Origin: Flavilitoribacter nigricans DSM 23189 = NBRC 102662
Lineage (GTDB): Bacteria; Bacteroidota; Bacteroidia; Chitinophagales; Saprospiraceae
NCBI RefSeq assembly: GCF_002646595.1
Contig: NZ_PDUD01000018.1
Coordinates: forward strand, 124,001-188,000
Length of the DNA: 64,000 bases
Direction: 5' to 3'
Shown: piece after piece, positions 1-7,741 of the stretch
How positions within the stretch are numbered: the first letter of the stretch is position 1
How the letters are laid out: every line of letters begins with the position of its first letter
Made by a program: the position numbers and the translations under genes
The notes under the pieces: generated by a model
Told to the model about the DNA's origin: nothing
The model's input: only the letters and a program-made list of their open reading frames with translations
Database searches by the model: none

Positions 1-28
1 AAAGCACAGGCTTTTTTGTTAGGCCTCT

Positions 29-457
29 ATGGAACGACAACTGGCTCAACCGTGGATGCAGACGACTTTGCGATTAGCGGCCGTCTACAATATCGCCTGG
101 GGAACCTGGGCGGTACTTTTCCCGAATGATTTTTTCTATTTCACCGGAATGGAATTGCCCCGTCATCCGATGATCTGGCAGGGAATGGGCATGGTGATCG
201 GAGTCTATGGTTTGGGATATTGGTGGGCCAGTGTGGCGCCGATCCGGCACTGGCCGATCGTAGCGGTGGGTTTTCTGGGAAAAATATTCGGTCCCATCGG
301 CTTTCTCCTCAATTACTGGCAGGGCAAGGTGCCGGGGGCGTTCGGTTATACATTGATCACCAATGACCTCATCTGGTGGATTCCCTTCCTGCTGATCCTG
401 CGGGCTGCACATCGAGCGGGCTGGCCCTTGGAGGGAGAGCAAGAAAGTGGCCATTAA
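29..457 (+). CDS. small four-helix membrane protein, function unknown
   Basis: A 142-residue protein rich in Trp, Gly and aromatic residues with about four hydrophobic segments (roughly residues 13-35, 50-70, 75-97 and 108-126), so it is an integral membrane protein. No catalytic motif is visible. It resembles the small multi-pass proteins of Bacteroidota that databases often label loosely as alkyl hydroperoxide reductase; that label has no support in the sequence. The start is the first ATG, 28 bases into the window, so the upstream context is missing. It ends just before a strong hairpin and converges on the aldo/keto reductase gene. Confidence 0.7.
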   Translation: MERQLAQPWMQTTLRLAAVYNIAWGTWAVLFPNDFFYFTGMELPRHPMIWQGMGMVIGVYGLGYWWASVAPIRHWPIVAVGFLGKIFGPIGFLLNYWQGKVPGAFGYTLITNDLIWWIPFLLILRAAHRAGWPLEGEQESGH

Positions 458-464
458 AATAGGT

Positions 465-511
465 TGAGCGGTGAGCAGGATAGTGCAGATATGCGCCTTG
501 CTCACCGCTCA
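465..511. terminator. bidirectional terminator hairpin
   Basis: A perfect 13-bp inverted repeat (TGAGCGGTGAGCA at 465-477 and its complement at 499-511) is followed by a T-run. It lies between two convergent genes, so it can serve both. Confidence 0.85.
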
Positions 512-522
512 TTTTTTATGAC

Positions 523-1506
523 CTACCAAAGCTGGTGTACTTCCGCTTTGATCTTATGGTCGTAGATCTTTTTCACCGCGGCCATCTGCTCGTCGGTCAG
601 CGGCGGCAGACCAATAGTAGCCAGATTATCGTCTACCTGCTCGGGGCGGGAAGCGCCGGGGATCACGCAACTGACTTCCGGGTGCATCAAAACCCATTTG
701 ATGGCGATCTGGGCGAGGTTTTGGTCCGGAAAGATATGTCGGATCTCTTCCACGGCTTCCAGTCCCAGGTCATAGTCTACTCCCGAAAAGGTTTCACCTT
801 TATCAAAGGCTGCTCCGTCGCGGTTGAAGGTACGGTGATCGTCTTCCAGGAAAGTCGTATCCCGACTGAATTTTCCGCTCAGTAGGCCGCTGGCCAGTGG
901 CACCCGGGCGATGATCCCGATATTTTTTTCTGCTGCCTGCTGGAAGAACAGCCCATCGGGACGCTGCCGGAACATATTGAAAATGATCTGTACCGTATCG
1001 ACGTTGGAATATTCTATGGCCTTCAGGGCTTCTTCTACTTTTTCCACGCTGACGCCCAGCTTGGAGATCTTCCCTTCCTGGATCATTTTGTCAAATTCGG
1101 CAAATATCTCCGGCCGGTAATACACTTCCGTGGGTGGACAGTGCAACTGGATGAGATCGATCTGCTCCAGGCCCATATTTTTCAGACTGGCCTCTACGTA
1201 ACCGCGTAAGGCTTCCGGGGTGTAATTCTCATTGATGTGCGGCGAGATCTTCCGGCCGCATTTGGAAGCTACATAGATCTTATCAGCGTGGGATCTTACG
1301 AGTTTACCTACTGCTTTTTCGCTTTCTCCATCACCGTAAACATCCGCGGTATCGATGAAGTTAACACCGTTGTCTACAGCGGTATTCAAAATGCTATCAG
1401 CTAGCTTATGGTCGAATTTAGCGCCCCATTTACCGCCTACCTGCCAGGTGCCAAGGCTGACTTCAGAGATGACGAAGCCGGTTCTGCCCAATGTTCTGTA
1501 TTCCAT
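523..1506 (-). CDS. aldo/keto reductase
   Basis: A 327-residue NAD(P)H-dependent aldo/keto reductase of the YakC/Tas-like group, expected to be cytosolic and to reduce or oxidise a sugar-type carbonyl. The catalytic tetrad is visible: Asp52 and Tyr57 in DTADVYGDG, Lys82 in VASKCGR and His122 in IQLHCPP. The C-terminal part has the usual cofactor-binding stretch (VIPGASRPEQV). It is full length. It is divergent from the zinc alcohol dehydrogenase at 1888, and the shared 381-bp intergenic region carries two copies of a palindrome-like motif, one only 23 bp before this start codon. Co-regulation of the two genes is inferred. The substrate cannot be told. Confidence 0.92.
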   Translation of the reverse strand: MEYRTLGRTGFVISEVSLGTWQVGGKWGAKFDHKLADSILNTAVDNGVNFIDTADVYGDGESEKAVGKLVRSHADKIYVASKCGRKISPHINENYTPEALRGYVEASLKNMGLEQIDLIQLHCPPTEVYYRPEIFAEFDKMIQEGKISKLGVSVEKVEEALKAIEYSNVDTVQIIFNMFRQRPDGLFFQQAAEKNIGIIARVPLASGLLSGKFSRDTTFLEDDHRTFNRDGAAFDKGETFSGVDYDLGLEAVEEIRHIFPDQNLAQIAIKWVLMHPEVSCVIPGASRPEQVDDNLATIGLPPLTDEQMAAVKKIYDHKIKAEVHQLW

Positions 1507-1529
1507 ATATTTAGTCTTTTGTAATTATA

Positions 1530-1545
1530 TTTTACTCAGCTAAAA
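1530..1545. promoter_or_regulatory. operator-like motif copy 1
   Basis: TTTTACTCAGCTAAAA, with imperfect dyad symmetry (TTTTA...TAAAA), 24 bp upstream of the aldo/keto reductase start. It matches the copies at 1839 and 12382. The position is typical for a repressor or activator site; the protein that binds is unknown. Confidence 0.6.
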
Positions 1546-1838
1546 TTTTCTTTCTATTGTATTTCCCAATATAAAAATGCAGGAATAAATAGAAATGGTT
1601 TTTATCGTGCAGGAAATGATTTAAGTATTCCTGACGAAACCAGGAAATCAATACATTTGCTATTGAACGCTTTATTTTGCTGTCAGGTTTTAGATCAGCG
1701 TCAACTTGACCAAAATACTTTAACCGGCGATCCGGTAGGGTAGGGATACCGGACCAAATCCCGGCAACCTTATATTAAAGTCATTTTTTGATGATAACTA
1801 GAACATGGCAAACAATCTAATTTATTTTTAGGGTGTAA

Positions 1839-1854
1839 TTTTACTCAGTTAAAA
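1839..1854. promoter_or_regulatory. operator-like motif copy 2
   Basis: TTTTACTCAGTTAAAA, 33 bp upstream of the alcohol dehydrogenase ATG. It differs from copy 1 by one base and from copy 3 only in the last base. Confidence 0.6.
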
Positions 1855-1887
1855 AAATCTCATTAATAAAAAGAACTTAAAATAAAC

Positions 1888-2907
1888 ATGAAGTATATAG
1901 TTTGCGAACAACCCGGACAATTCCGCTTAGGGGAAAAGGAACCACCCGTAGCCAGGGAAGGGGAGGTGCTGGTGGATATCAAACGCATCGGCATCTGCGG
2001 GACGGACCTGCACGCTTTTAAAGGCAATCAGCCTTTTTTTACCTATCCGCGCATCTTAGGGCACGAATTATCAGGTGTGGTCAATACCGTTAATTCCATA
2101 TCGGCAACCGTGAAGGAAGGGGATAGGGTAGTGGTGGTGCCTTACGTCAACTGTGGGGAGTGCCTTCCCTGTCGGAATAACAAGCCCAACTGTTGTGCCA
2201 AACTGAAAGTCCTCGGCGTACATACCGATGGAGGCATGCAGGAGCAGATCAGCGTACCGGCAGAGCTGTTGATCCCCGTGAATGACCTGAGCCTGGACGA
2301 AGCCGCCATCATCGAGCCCCTGGCTATCGGTGCCCACGCTCTGTTCCGTGCAAAAATATTGGACAAGGAGACGATCGTCGTGATCGGTTGCGGACCGATT
2401 GGATTGGGCATTATGAAACTGGCTCAGGTACTTGGCAACAAAGTCATCGCAATTGATGTCAATGCGGACCGTCTGGCCTACGCCCGGGAATCCATCGGCA
2501 TCGAATACACGATCAATGCCCTGGAAGACCCACTGGAGCAGGTGAAAGATCTGACGAACGGCGATCTGGCCACTGCCGTATTTGACGCCACCGGTAACAA
2601 AACGGCCATGGAGAGTGGTGTCCAGTACCTGGCCCACGGCGGACAGTATATTCTGGTTGGTTTGTTCAAGGGGGACCTGCAGTTCAATCATCCCTTTATC
2701 CACGCCCGGGAAGCCTCCATCCTGTGCAGCCGTAATGCAACTTTCACGGATTTTCATCAGGTGATCGATGTGCTGTACGAAAAGAATTTTCCCGTGGATT
2801 CTTACATTACTCATCGTGCTCCTTTTGACCGGATGATCGATCATTTCAACGGATGGCTCGAGCCCGAAAACGGGGTGATTAAAGCAATGGTAACACTGGG
2901 GGATTAA
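1888..2907 (+). CDS. zinc-binding alcohol dehydrogenase (sorbitol/L-idonate/galactitol dehydrogenase type)
   Basis: A 339-residue medium-chain dehydrogenase/reductase that would oxidise a polyol or sugar acid with NAD(P). The catalytic zinc ligands are seen as Cys37 (GICGTD) and His59-Glu60 (GHE). The structural zinc lobe has Cys89, Cys92, Cys95 and Cys103 with the standard spacing. The Rossmann motif is VIGCGPIGLG near residue 165. The length is normal for the family. The ATG follows a 33-bp leader after operator-like copy 2. Together with the divergent aldo/keto reductase it makes a plausible oxidation/reduction pair for a sugar or uronate; the exact substrate is not visible. Confidence 0.92.
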   Translation: MKYIVCEQPGQFRLGEKEPPVAREGEVLVDIKRIGICGTDLHAFKGNQPFFTYPRILGHELSGVVNTVNSISATVKEGDRVVVVPYVNCGECLPCRNNKPNCCAKLKVLGVHTDGGMQEQISVPAELLIPVNDLSLDEAAIIEPLAIGAHALFRAKILDKETIVVIGCGPIGLGIMKLAQVLGNKVIAIDVNADRLAYARESIGIEYTINALEDPLEQVKDLTNGDLATAVFDATGNKTAMESGVQYLAHGGQYILVGLFKGDLQFNHPFIHAREASILCSRNATFTDFHQVIDVLYEKNFPVDSYITHRAPFDRMIDHFNGWLEPENGVIKAMVTLGD

Positions 2908-2965
2908 GGAAGTACGCCAGCAGAAATATTCCAAATGCTAAATGTCTGACACACAATAATTAATG

Positions 2966-2987
2966 CTTTCGGCCGGGGTTCCGAAAG
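2966..2987 (+). terminator. terminator hairpin after the alcohol dehydrogenase
   Basis: A 7-bp stem (CTTTCGG / CCGAAAG) with an 8-base loop, followed by a weak T-rich stretch. It is shorter than the other terminators in the window. Confidence 0.5.
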
Positions 2988-3147
2988 TTACTTTCTCCGC
3001 CAGGTGTTCATTTGCGGACGACATTGTCCGAATGCGCACAATTTTGAGAAATCCCGTTGGTTTTAAGGTGCTGTATTTCAGTGGATTATAGTCTGGCATG
3101 GAATTGGTGATGTAAAAAGTATTCGCTCATCATCACAAAACCATTTT

Positions 3148-4419
3148 ATGTCCTACCTGAAATACATCAATCGACGCTTGAATTACCTCTTACTCTTTTT
3201 ACCGGTTCTCGCTTTCACTTTCCTGAATGCCGGAACCTATGAAACGAATACGGATCCTGGTATCGCAACAACCATTACCCAGGCCAAGGAGGTCGACGGC
3301 AAGTGGAAATCCAGTTGGAACGGAGATCAGTGGTGCGTGGAATTCCGGGTAACACCAACCGGCAACAGCAACTGGCAGATGGATGAATGTTTCCAGGCCA
3401 GTGAATACGACCGGGTACCCACCGATGGCCACCAGGCCACGGTCCGTATCACCCGGGAAGCCGGCACCATGCAGCTTGACGGCACCTTCGGGGATCGGAA
3501 AGGCCACGGCAATTTCGTTTTCCTGCCGGATGAAGCCTTTGTAAAATTCCTTGAAAAAGAAACGACGGGATCGATCCGTGATAAACAGATGGTACTCCTG
3601 TTTATGGGCAATGTTGGCCGGGAATACATCAATTATCTGAGCCAAAACGGATACGATCAACCAAATATTGAAGATATTGTACGCTTGGGCATCCATAATC
3701 TGGATTATGCCTACCTGCAGGATTTCCTGCCCGCCGTAAAAGCCTATGGCATTGATCAGATCCCGCTGGATGGTCTGGTAAAAATGAAGATCCACCACGT
3801 GAGTAGTGATTACATCCGCAAACTGGCTGATCTCGGGATGAATGATCTGGATGTGGACGACCTGGTACGGGGAAAGATCCACAACATACAGCCGGACTAC
3901 ATCCAGGCCGTTTACGATTCCGGGCTGAAAGAGATCCGCTTTGAAGATCTGATCAAATTCGGTATTCATCACGTCGATCCCAATATGATCAAACGGATGG
4001 TACAGGCCGGCTTTACCGATATTTCCGCCGAACAAATGGTACGAGTAAGCATCCACCACGTAGATATGGACCTGGTAGAGGCCGTTCAGGAAGCTGGGCT
4101 GAGTAATATTTCGCTGGAAGACATCACCCGCATGTCCATTCACCATACCAGTCCGGAATTCCTGCGTTCCCTGAAAGCGTTAGGTTATAGTGATCTGACG
4201 GCCGATATGATCATCAAGGCCAGTATTCATAATGTAGATGTCAGCTTGATAAAAGGCCTGAATGAGCTGGGCTACAAGAGCGTGCCAATGGACGAGTTGG
4301 TAGCACTTTCCATTCACCACGTGACGCCTCAATTTATCCGTCGCGCGAACGAGAAAGGCTACGTGAATTTATCCCTGGATGAATACAAAAAGCTGAAGAT
4401 CCACAATATCGTGAACTAA
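3148..4419 (+). CDS. exported protein with a 29-residue Ile-His repeat array
   Basis: A 423-residue protein. An N-terminal hydrophobic segment (about residues 12-29) suggests a signal peptide or membrane anchor. Residues 45-130 form a separate, probably beta-rich domain (GKWKSSWNG, then DGTFGDRKGHG). From residue 182 to the end the protein is a regular array: each unit opens with IHHV or IHNV/IHNI, then x-Y/F-I, a Gly near position 16, and a [LIV]-x-[LIV]-(D/E)-(D/E)-[LMI] block. Openings lie at residues 182, 215, 244, 273, 302, 331, 360, 389 and 418, so the period is exactly 29 after a 33-residue first unit. Similar repeats occur at the C-termini of BlaR1/M56-type proteins in Bacteroidota. 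No enzyme motif is seen; binding or scaffolding is a guess. Confidence 0.8.
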   Translation: MSYLKYINRRLNYLLLFLPVLAFTFLNAGTYETNTDPGIATTITQAKEVDGKWKSSWNGDQWCVEFRVTPTGNSNWQMDECFQASEYDRVPTDGHQATVRITREAGTMQLDGTFGDRKGHGNFVFLPDEAFVKFLEKETTGSIRDKQMVLLFMGNVGREYINYLSQNGYDQPNIEDIVRLGIHNLDYAYLQDFLPAVKAYGIDQIPLDGLVKMKIHHVSSDYIRKLADLGMNDLDVDDLVRGKIHNIQPDYIQAVYDSGLKEIRFEDLIKFGIHHVDPNMIKRMVQAGFTDISAEQMVRVSIHHVDMDLVEAVQEAGLSNISLEDITRMSIHHTSPEFLRSLKALGYSDLTADMIIKASIHNVDVSLIKGLNELGYKSVPMDELVALSIHHVTPQFIRRANEKGYVNLSLDEYKKLKIHNIVN

Positions 4420-4449
4420 CTGAGCGAGACGAGAGGACCAGGTGACGAG

Positions 4450-4499
4450 GAGACCAGGAGACAAGGAGAAGGGGTGACTTCTCCCAATCTCCTGGTCTC
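4450..4499. terminator. hairpin embedded in GA-rich short repeats
   Basis: A perfect 12-bp inverted repeat (GAGACCAGGAGA at 4450-4461, complement at 4488-4499) lies between convergent genes. It sits within degenerate tandem units of the form GAGACnAGGAG that begin right after the stop codon at 4419. It probably acts as a bidirectional terminator. Confidence 0.6.
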
Positions 4500-4525
4500 A
4501 AAGTCTCCCGGTCTCCAAATCACCG

Positions 4526-5578
4526 TCAAACCACTACCGGCAGCGGCATCTCCAGACCATACTTCCCAGCATAAGGTGCAATCGCCGGGAGTATACCGGA
4601 ATATAATTCCACCCCACTACGCAACTGTTCAGCACGCAGTTGTAGTCCGCGTTGACCGGGCATCCGTACCGGTGGTGCACCCGGAGGAGCGGGAGTAGCC
4701 AGGGCATTATCCCGGAAAAAACTCATTTCCTGCTTAAAATAATCCAGGCCGCCGAATGCTGCCGGATTGATCACCTGCAAGAAAACAGAACCACCCCAGT
4801 TGTCCGGTTTACTGGACCGGCCGAAACCTCCCAGAGCATTGGTCAGTGCTTCGACCAGAATACCCAGTGCAAATCCTTTGTAACCGGTATCCTGGTTACC
4901 CAACGGCAGAATAGTGGCCGGCGGATCGACAAAAAAGGCTTCCGGGTCATCCGTTACGCCACCCTGCGCGTCCTGCAGCCAGGGATGCGGGAGTTTTGCC
5001 CCCGATTTTTGCTTCTGAATTATATAACCATTGGCCGTTGCGGACATGCTGATGTCGATCAGTATCGGATCACCGTCCGTGGGGAAACCGGCCGCGATGG
5101 GGTTCGGACTGTATCCCCCCTTTACGCCTCCGTAAGGCGCTACCGTCGCATTTCTCGGATCCGAACAGGACAACAGCAGAACCAAACCCTGGCTGGTAAC
5201 CTTTTCCGGATAAGCCGCCAGACATCCGATGTGATGGGCTTTTTGAATGGTGGCGCTGACGACCGGGTGCTCAGCGGTACGGGCTACCGCCTGATCGATC
5301 GCTTTGTGGACCAGATAGGGACCGGGCAGATAGTTTCCGTCCCAGCTAAAGGAGGCTCCGTGGTCCTGAATGACGGTCGGTTCGCCGGACCTGGCCATGC
5401 CTCCGGATTCCAGTTCCTTCAAATAAACCGGTAACAATGCCAGGCCATGGGTGGTGTGCCCCATCAGATCGGATTCGATGAGCGTGTCGGCAACGGTGAT
5501 CGCTCTGGATTCGGATAAGCCACAGGCTTTCAGCAGCCCTATACTCAATTCTTGCAGGTCTTTCTTATGGTATCTCAA
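4526..5578 (-). CDS. Ldh2/malate-L-lactate dehydrogenase family oxidoreductase
   Basis: A 350-residue member of the Ldh_2 family (Pfam malate/L-lactate/ureidoglycolate dehydrogenase), which has its own NAD(P)-binding fold, unrelated to classical MDH. Family features seen are DLMGHTTHGLALLP near residue 37, the catalytic-region AHHIGCLAAYP near residue 113, PYGGVKGGYSPNPIA near residue 150 and the late GYKGFALG...GG segment. It would reduce a 2-oxo acid or oxidise a 2-hydroxy acid in the cytosol. Convergent with the repeat protein. The sugar-catabolic neighbours suggest a 2-keto-sugar acid substrate, but that is inference. Confidence 0.9.
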   Translation of the reverse strand: MRYHKKDLQELSIGLLKACGLSESRAITVADTLIESDLMGHTTHGLALLPVYLKELESGGMARSGEPTVIQDHGASFSWDGNYLPGPYLVHKAIDQAVARTAEHPVVSATIQKAHHIGCLAAYPEKVTSQGLVLLLSCSDPRNATVAPYGGVKGGYSPNPIAAGFPTDGDPILIDISMSATANGYIIQKQKSGAKLPHPWLQDAQGGVTDDPEAFFVDPPATILPLGNQDTGYKGFALGILVEALTNALGGFGRSSKPDNWGGSVFLQVINPAAFGGLDYFKQEMSFFRDNALATPAPPGAPPVRMPGQRGLQLRAEQLRSGVELYSGILPAIAPYAGKYGLEMPLPVVV

Positions 5579-5774
5579 AGTGACTATTGGTTAAAAAAGT
5601 GAAAGTCAATCGCGCTAAAATAGAAGATATCTTTATATTGCCAATGGTCATTCGGGGAATTCTCGTCCCGGATGAGATACCGGATTCTGTCTGGAATGCG
5701 TTAATTTCGGACATTGTTTTATTTCAAGTACAAAGACAGCATCCCAGCGATGCACCTTCACAAAATTTCATTCA

Positions 5775-6563
5775 ATGAATTACCAACTGATTAAGAAAAC
5801 AACACTGTTGCTGGCAGTTTGCCTGCTGGCCTTCTCCCAGGCCTACGCTCAGGACGTTCCCAAACCGCTCCCGATGAAACCGGGGATGACCGAATTCTGG
5901 GAACCGGAAATTGATGTAGTCACTCCGGGCGAACAAACGGATAATGCCTTTATTTCGGCTCCGTCCGACGCCATCGTACTTTTTGACGGCAAGAATCTGT
6001 CCGAGTGGGAGCACGCCGATGGATCGGATGCGAAGTGGACCGTGGCGGACGGCGCTTTTACGGTGAATAAAGGTACCGGTGACATCAAGACCAAGAAGGA
6101 ATTTGAGGATTTCCAACTGCATCTGGAATTCCGCATTCCCGAGGATATCACGGGCAAAAGTCAGGCGAGAGGCAATAGCGGGATCTTCCTGCAGGAGCGC
6201 TACGAGGTACAGGTACTCGACAACTACAACAACCGTACCTACGCCAACGGCCAGGTGGGGAGTATCTACAAGCAATCCCGGCCGCTGAAAAACCCAATGC
6301 GGGCACCGGGTTCCTGGAATGTTTACGATATAATTTATGCTGCTCCCCGTTTTAAGGAAGACGGTTCGCTGTTTTCCCGGGCTACCGTCACAGTGATCCT
6401 CAACGGAGTAGTGGTGCAAAACCATACGACCATTCTGGGGAACACCATGTATATCGGCTTGCCTGATTACGAAGCCCACGGTCCGGCTTCCATTCGTCTG
6501 CAGGACCACGGAGATCCCAGTGAACCGATCAGTTTCCGGAATATTTGGATCCGGGAAATGTAA
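5775..6563 (+). CDS. DUF1080 (3-keto-disaccharide hydrolase-like) exported protein
   Basis: A 262-residue secreted protein. Residues 1-25 form a signal peptide with an Ala-x-Ala type site (QAYAQ). Residues 60-262 form the DUF1080 lectin-like beta-sandwich. Hallmarks are IVLFDGKNLSEWEH, the RGNSGIFLQERYEVQVLDNY stretch and the final RLQDHGDPSEPISFRNIWIRE. Members of this family hydrolyse 3-keto-glycosides or bind glycans in Bacteroidota and Planctomycetota. The gene stands alone with a 196-bp leader and is followed by the GntR regulator 116 bp downstream. It may work with the exported sugar-oxidising genes at 16-21 kb; that link is inferred. Confidence 0.9.
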   Translation: MNYQLIKKTTLLLAVCLLAFSQAYAQDVPKPLPMKPGMTEFWEPEIDVVTPGEQTDNAFISAPSDAIVLFDGKNLSEWEHADGSDAKWTVADGAFTVNKGTGDIKTKKEFEDFQLHLEFRIPEDITGKSQARGNSGIFLQERYEVQVLDNYNNRTYANGQVGSIYKQSRPLKNPMRAPGSWNVYDIIYAAPRFKEDGSLFSRATVTVILNGVVVQNHTTILGNTMYIGLPDYEAHGPASIRLQDHGDPSEPISFRNIWIREM

Positions 6564-6578
6564 GAATAGACCCTGAGT

Positions 6579-6642
6579 CGGACCTTGGTCCGGGCTTCTT
6601 CGGTCTAACTTTTCAGGCCGGAAAGTCGGCGGCCAAGGTCCG
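6579..6642. repeat. inverted repeat between the DUF1080 and GntR genes
   Basis: CGGACCTTGG at 6579-6588 is exactly complementary to 6633-6642, separated by 44 bases. A short self-complementary GGACC-TT-GGTCC sits at the left arm. It could be a terminator of the DUF1080 gene or an autoregulatory site of the regulator. Confidence 0.4.
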
Positions 6643-6679
6643 GCGATTCTCATTTAGCAGCTTTGCCCAAGCCAGCAGC

Positions 6680-7699
6680 ATGAAGCATAACATTCAGATC
6701 AACGAGCACTCCAAAACCCCGAAGTACATCCAGATCATCAACTCTATCCTCAGTGGGATCGAATCCGGTGTATTGGAAAAGAAAGAAAAACTTCCCTCGG
6801 TAAATCGCTTGTTGATCGATTTCGATATTTCCCGGGATACGGTCGTAAAAGCTTACGATCATCTGAAACAGATCGACATTATCGAATCGGTGCCGGGAAA
6901 AGGATATTACGTCAAGCGGACGGACATTCAGCGCAAGGCCAAGGTCTTTTTACTTTTCAACAAGCTCAGTGTACACAAAAAGATGATCTACGACGCTTTT
7001 GTGGAGGTGCTGGGTGAGGAAGTATCCATCGACTTTTTTATTTACAACAACAACTACCGCCTGTTCAAACAGTGGATCCTGGAAAACCTCGATAAGGATT
7101 ACTCCCATTTTGTCATTATCGCCCACTTTCTGGATGGCGGTAAAGATGTGGTGGAAGTGATCAACCAGATCCCAAAACACAAGCTTATCCTGCTGGACAA
7201 AAAGGTACCCGGCATCGAGGGCGAGTACAGCGCGGTCTATCAGGATTTTGGTAATGATATCTACCAGGCACTCACGGAGGCCAAAGATAAACTGAGCCAG
7301 TACCGCAAGATCAAGATCATCTTTCCGGAAGACAGCTATCATCCGAAAGAGATCCTTTCCGGTTTTCGCCGATTCTGCGCGGAGTTCGCCTTTGATTACG
7401 AGATCGTACGCGACATTTCCTCCAGCCCGATCGAGCCGAAAGATGCCTTTATCAATCTGATGGAGGACGATCTGATCACCCTGATCAAACGGGTAAAATC
7501 CCTGGGATTAAAGACCGGTGAGGAGGTAGGGATCATTTCCTACAACGAAACGCCACTCAAAGAGATCCTGCTCGATGGGATCACGGTCATCTCTACGGAT
7601 TTTAAAAAACTGGGAGAGACCGCGGCTCAACTGATCCTGGAAAAACAAAAGGCACATATCATCAATCCTTTCTATTTTGTCCCCCGCAACTCACTGTAA
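6680..7699 (+). CDS. GntR-family transcriptional regulator with LacI-like sugar-binding domain
   Basis: A 339-residue regulator. Residues 5-75 form a GntR winged helix-turn-helix (PKYIQI...ILSGIESG, LPSVNRLLIDFDISRDTVVKAYDHL, VPGKGYYVK). The remaining 260 residues look like a periplasmic-binding-protein/LacI effector domain, as in AraR or the Bacteroides fucose regulator type. I place the start at the ATG at 6680 because the HTH begins directly after it; the longer frame from 6545 adds residues unlike any regulator and overlaps the end of the previous gene. It is the only recognisable local DNA-binding protein in the first 14 kb, which makes it the leading candidate to bind the motif at 1530, 1839 and 12382; this is inference. 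Confidence 0.9.
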   Translation: MKHNIQINEHSKTPKYIQIINSILSGIESGVLEKKEKLPSVNRLLIDFDISRDTVVKAYDHLKQIDIIESVPGKGYYVKRTDIQRKAKVFLLFNKLSVHKKMIYDAFVEVLGEEVSIDFFIYNNNYRLFKQWILENLDKDYSHFVIIAHFLDGGKDVVEVINQIPKHKLILLDKKVPGIEGEYSAVYQDFGNDIYQALTEAKDKLSQYRKIKIIFPEDSYHPKEILSGFRRFCAEFAFDYEIVRDISSSPIEPKDAFINLMEDDLITLIKRVKSLGLKTGEEVGIISYNETPLKEILLDGITVISTDFKKLGETAAQLILEKQKAHIINPFYFVPRNSL

Positions 7700-7741
7700 T
7701 TGTTTCCGCTAGCACCTCTGGTAGAATAACTAAGCGCACAC

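Larger units (their letters stand above)
1507..1887. promoter_or_regulatory. divergent intergenic region with two operator-like sites
   Basis: This AT-rich region separates the aldo/keto reductase and alcohol dehydrogenase genes. It holds two copies of the TTTTACTCAG(C/T)TAAAA motif, one near each start codon. A TACATTTG hexamer-type element at 1652-1659 fits the Bacteroidota -7 consensus, but no TTTG stands at the right distance upstream, so no promoter is called. No gene is seen in it. Confidence 0.6.

Noticed and set aside
3148-4419. Periodic DNA that could suggest a CRISPR or satellite array
   Set aside because: The period is 87 bases with diverged codons and a clear 29-residue protein repeat, so it is a coding repeat.
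5587-5778. 63-residue open frame before the DUF1080 gene
   Set aside because: It has no signal, motif or ribosome site, and its end overlaps the DUF1080 start; the segment behaves as a promoter region.
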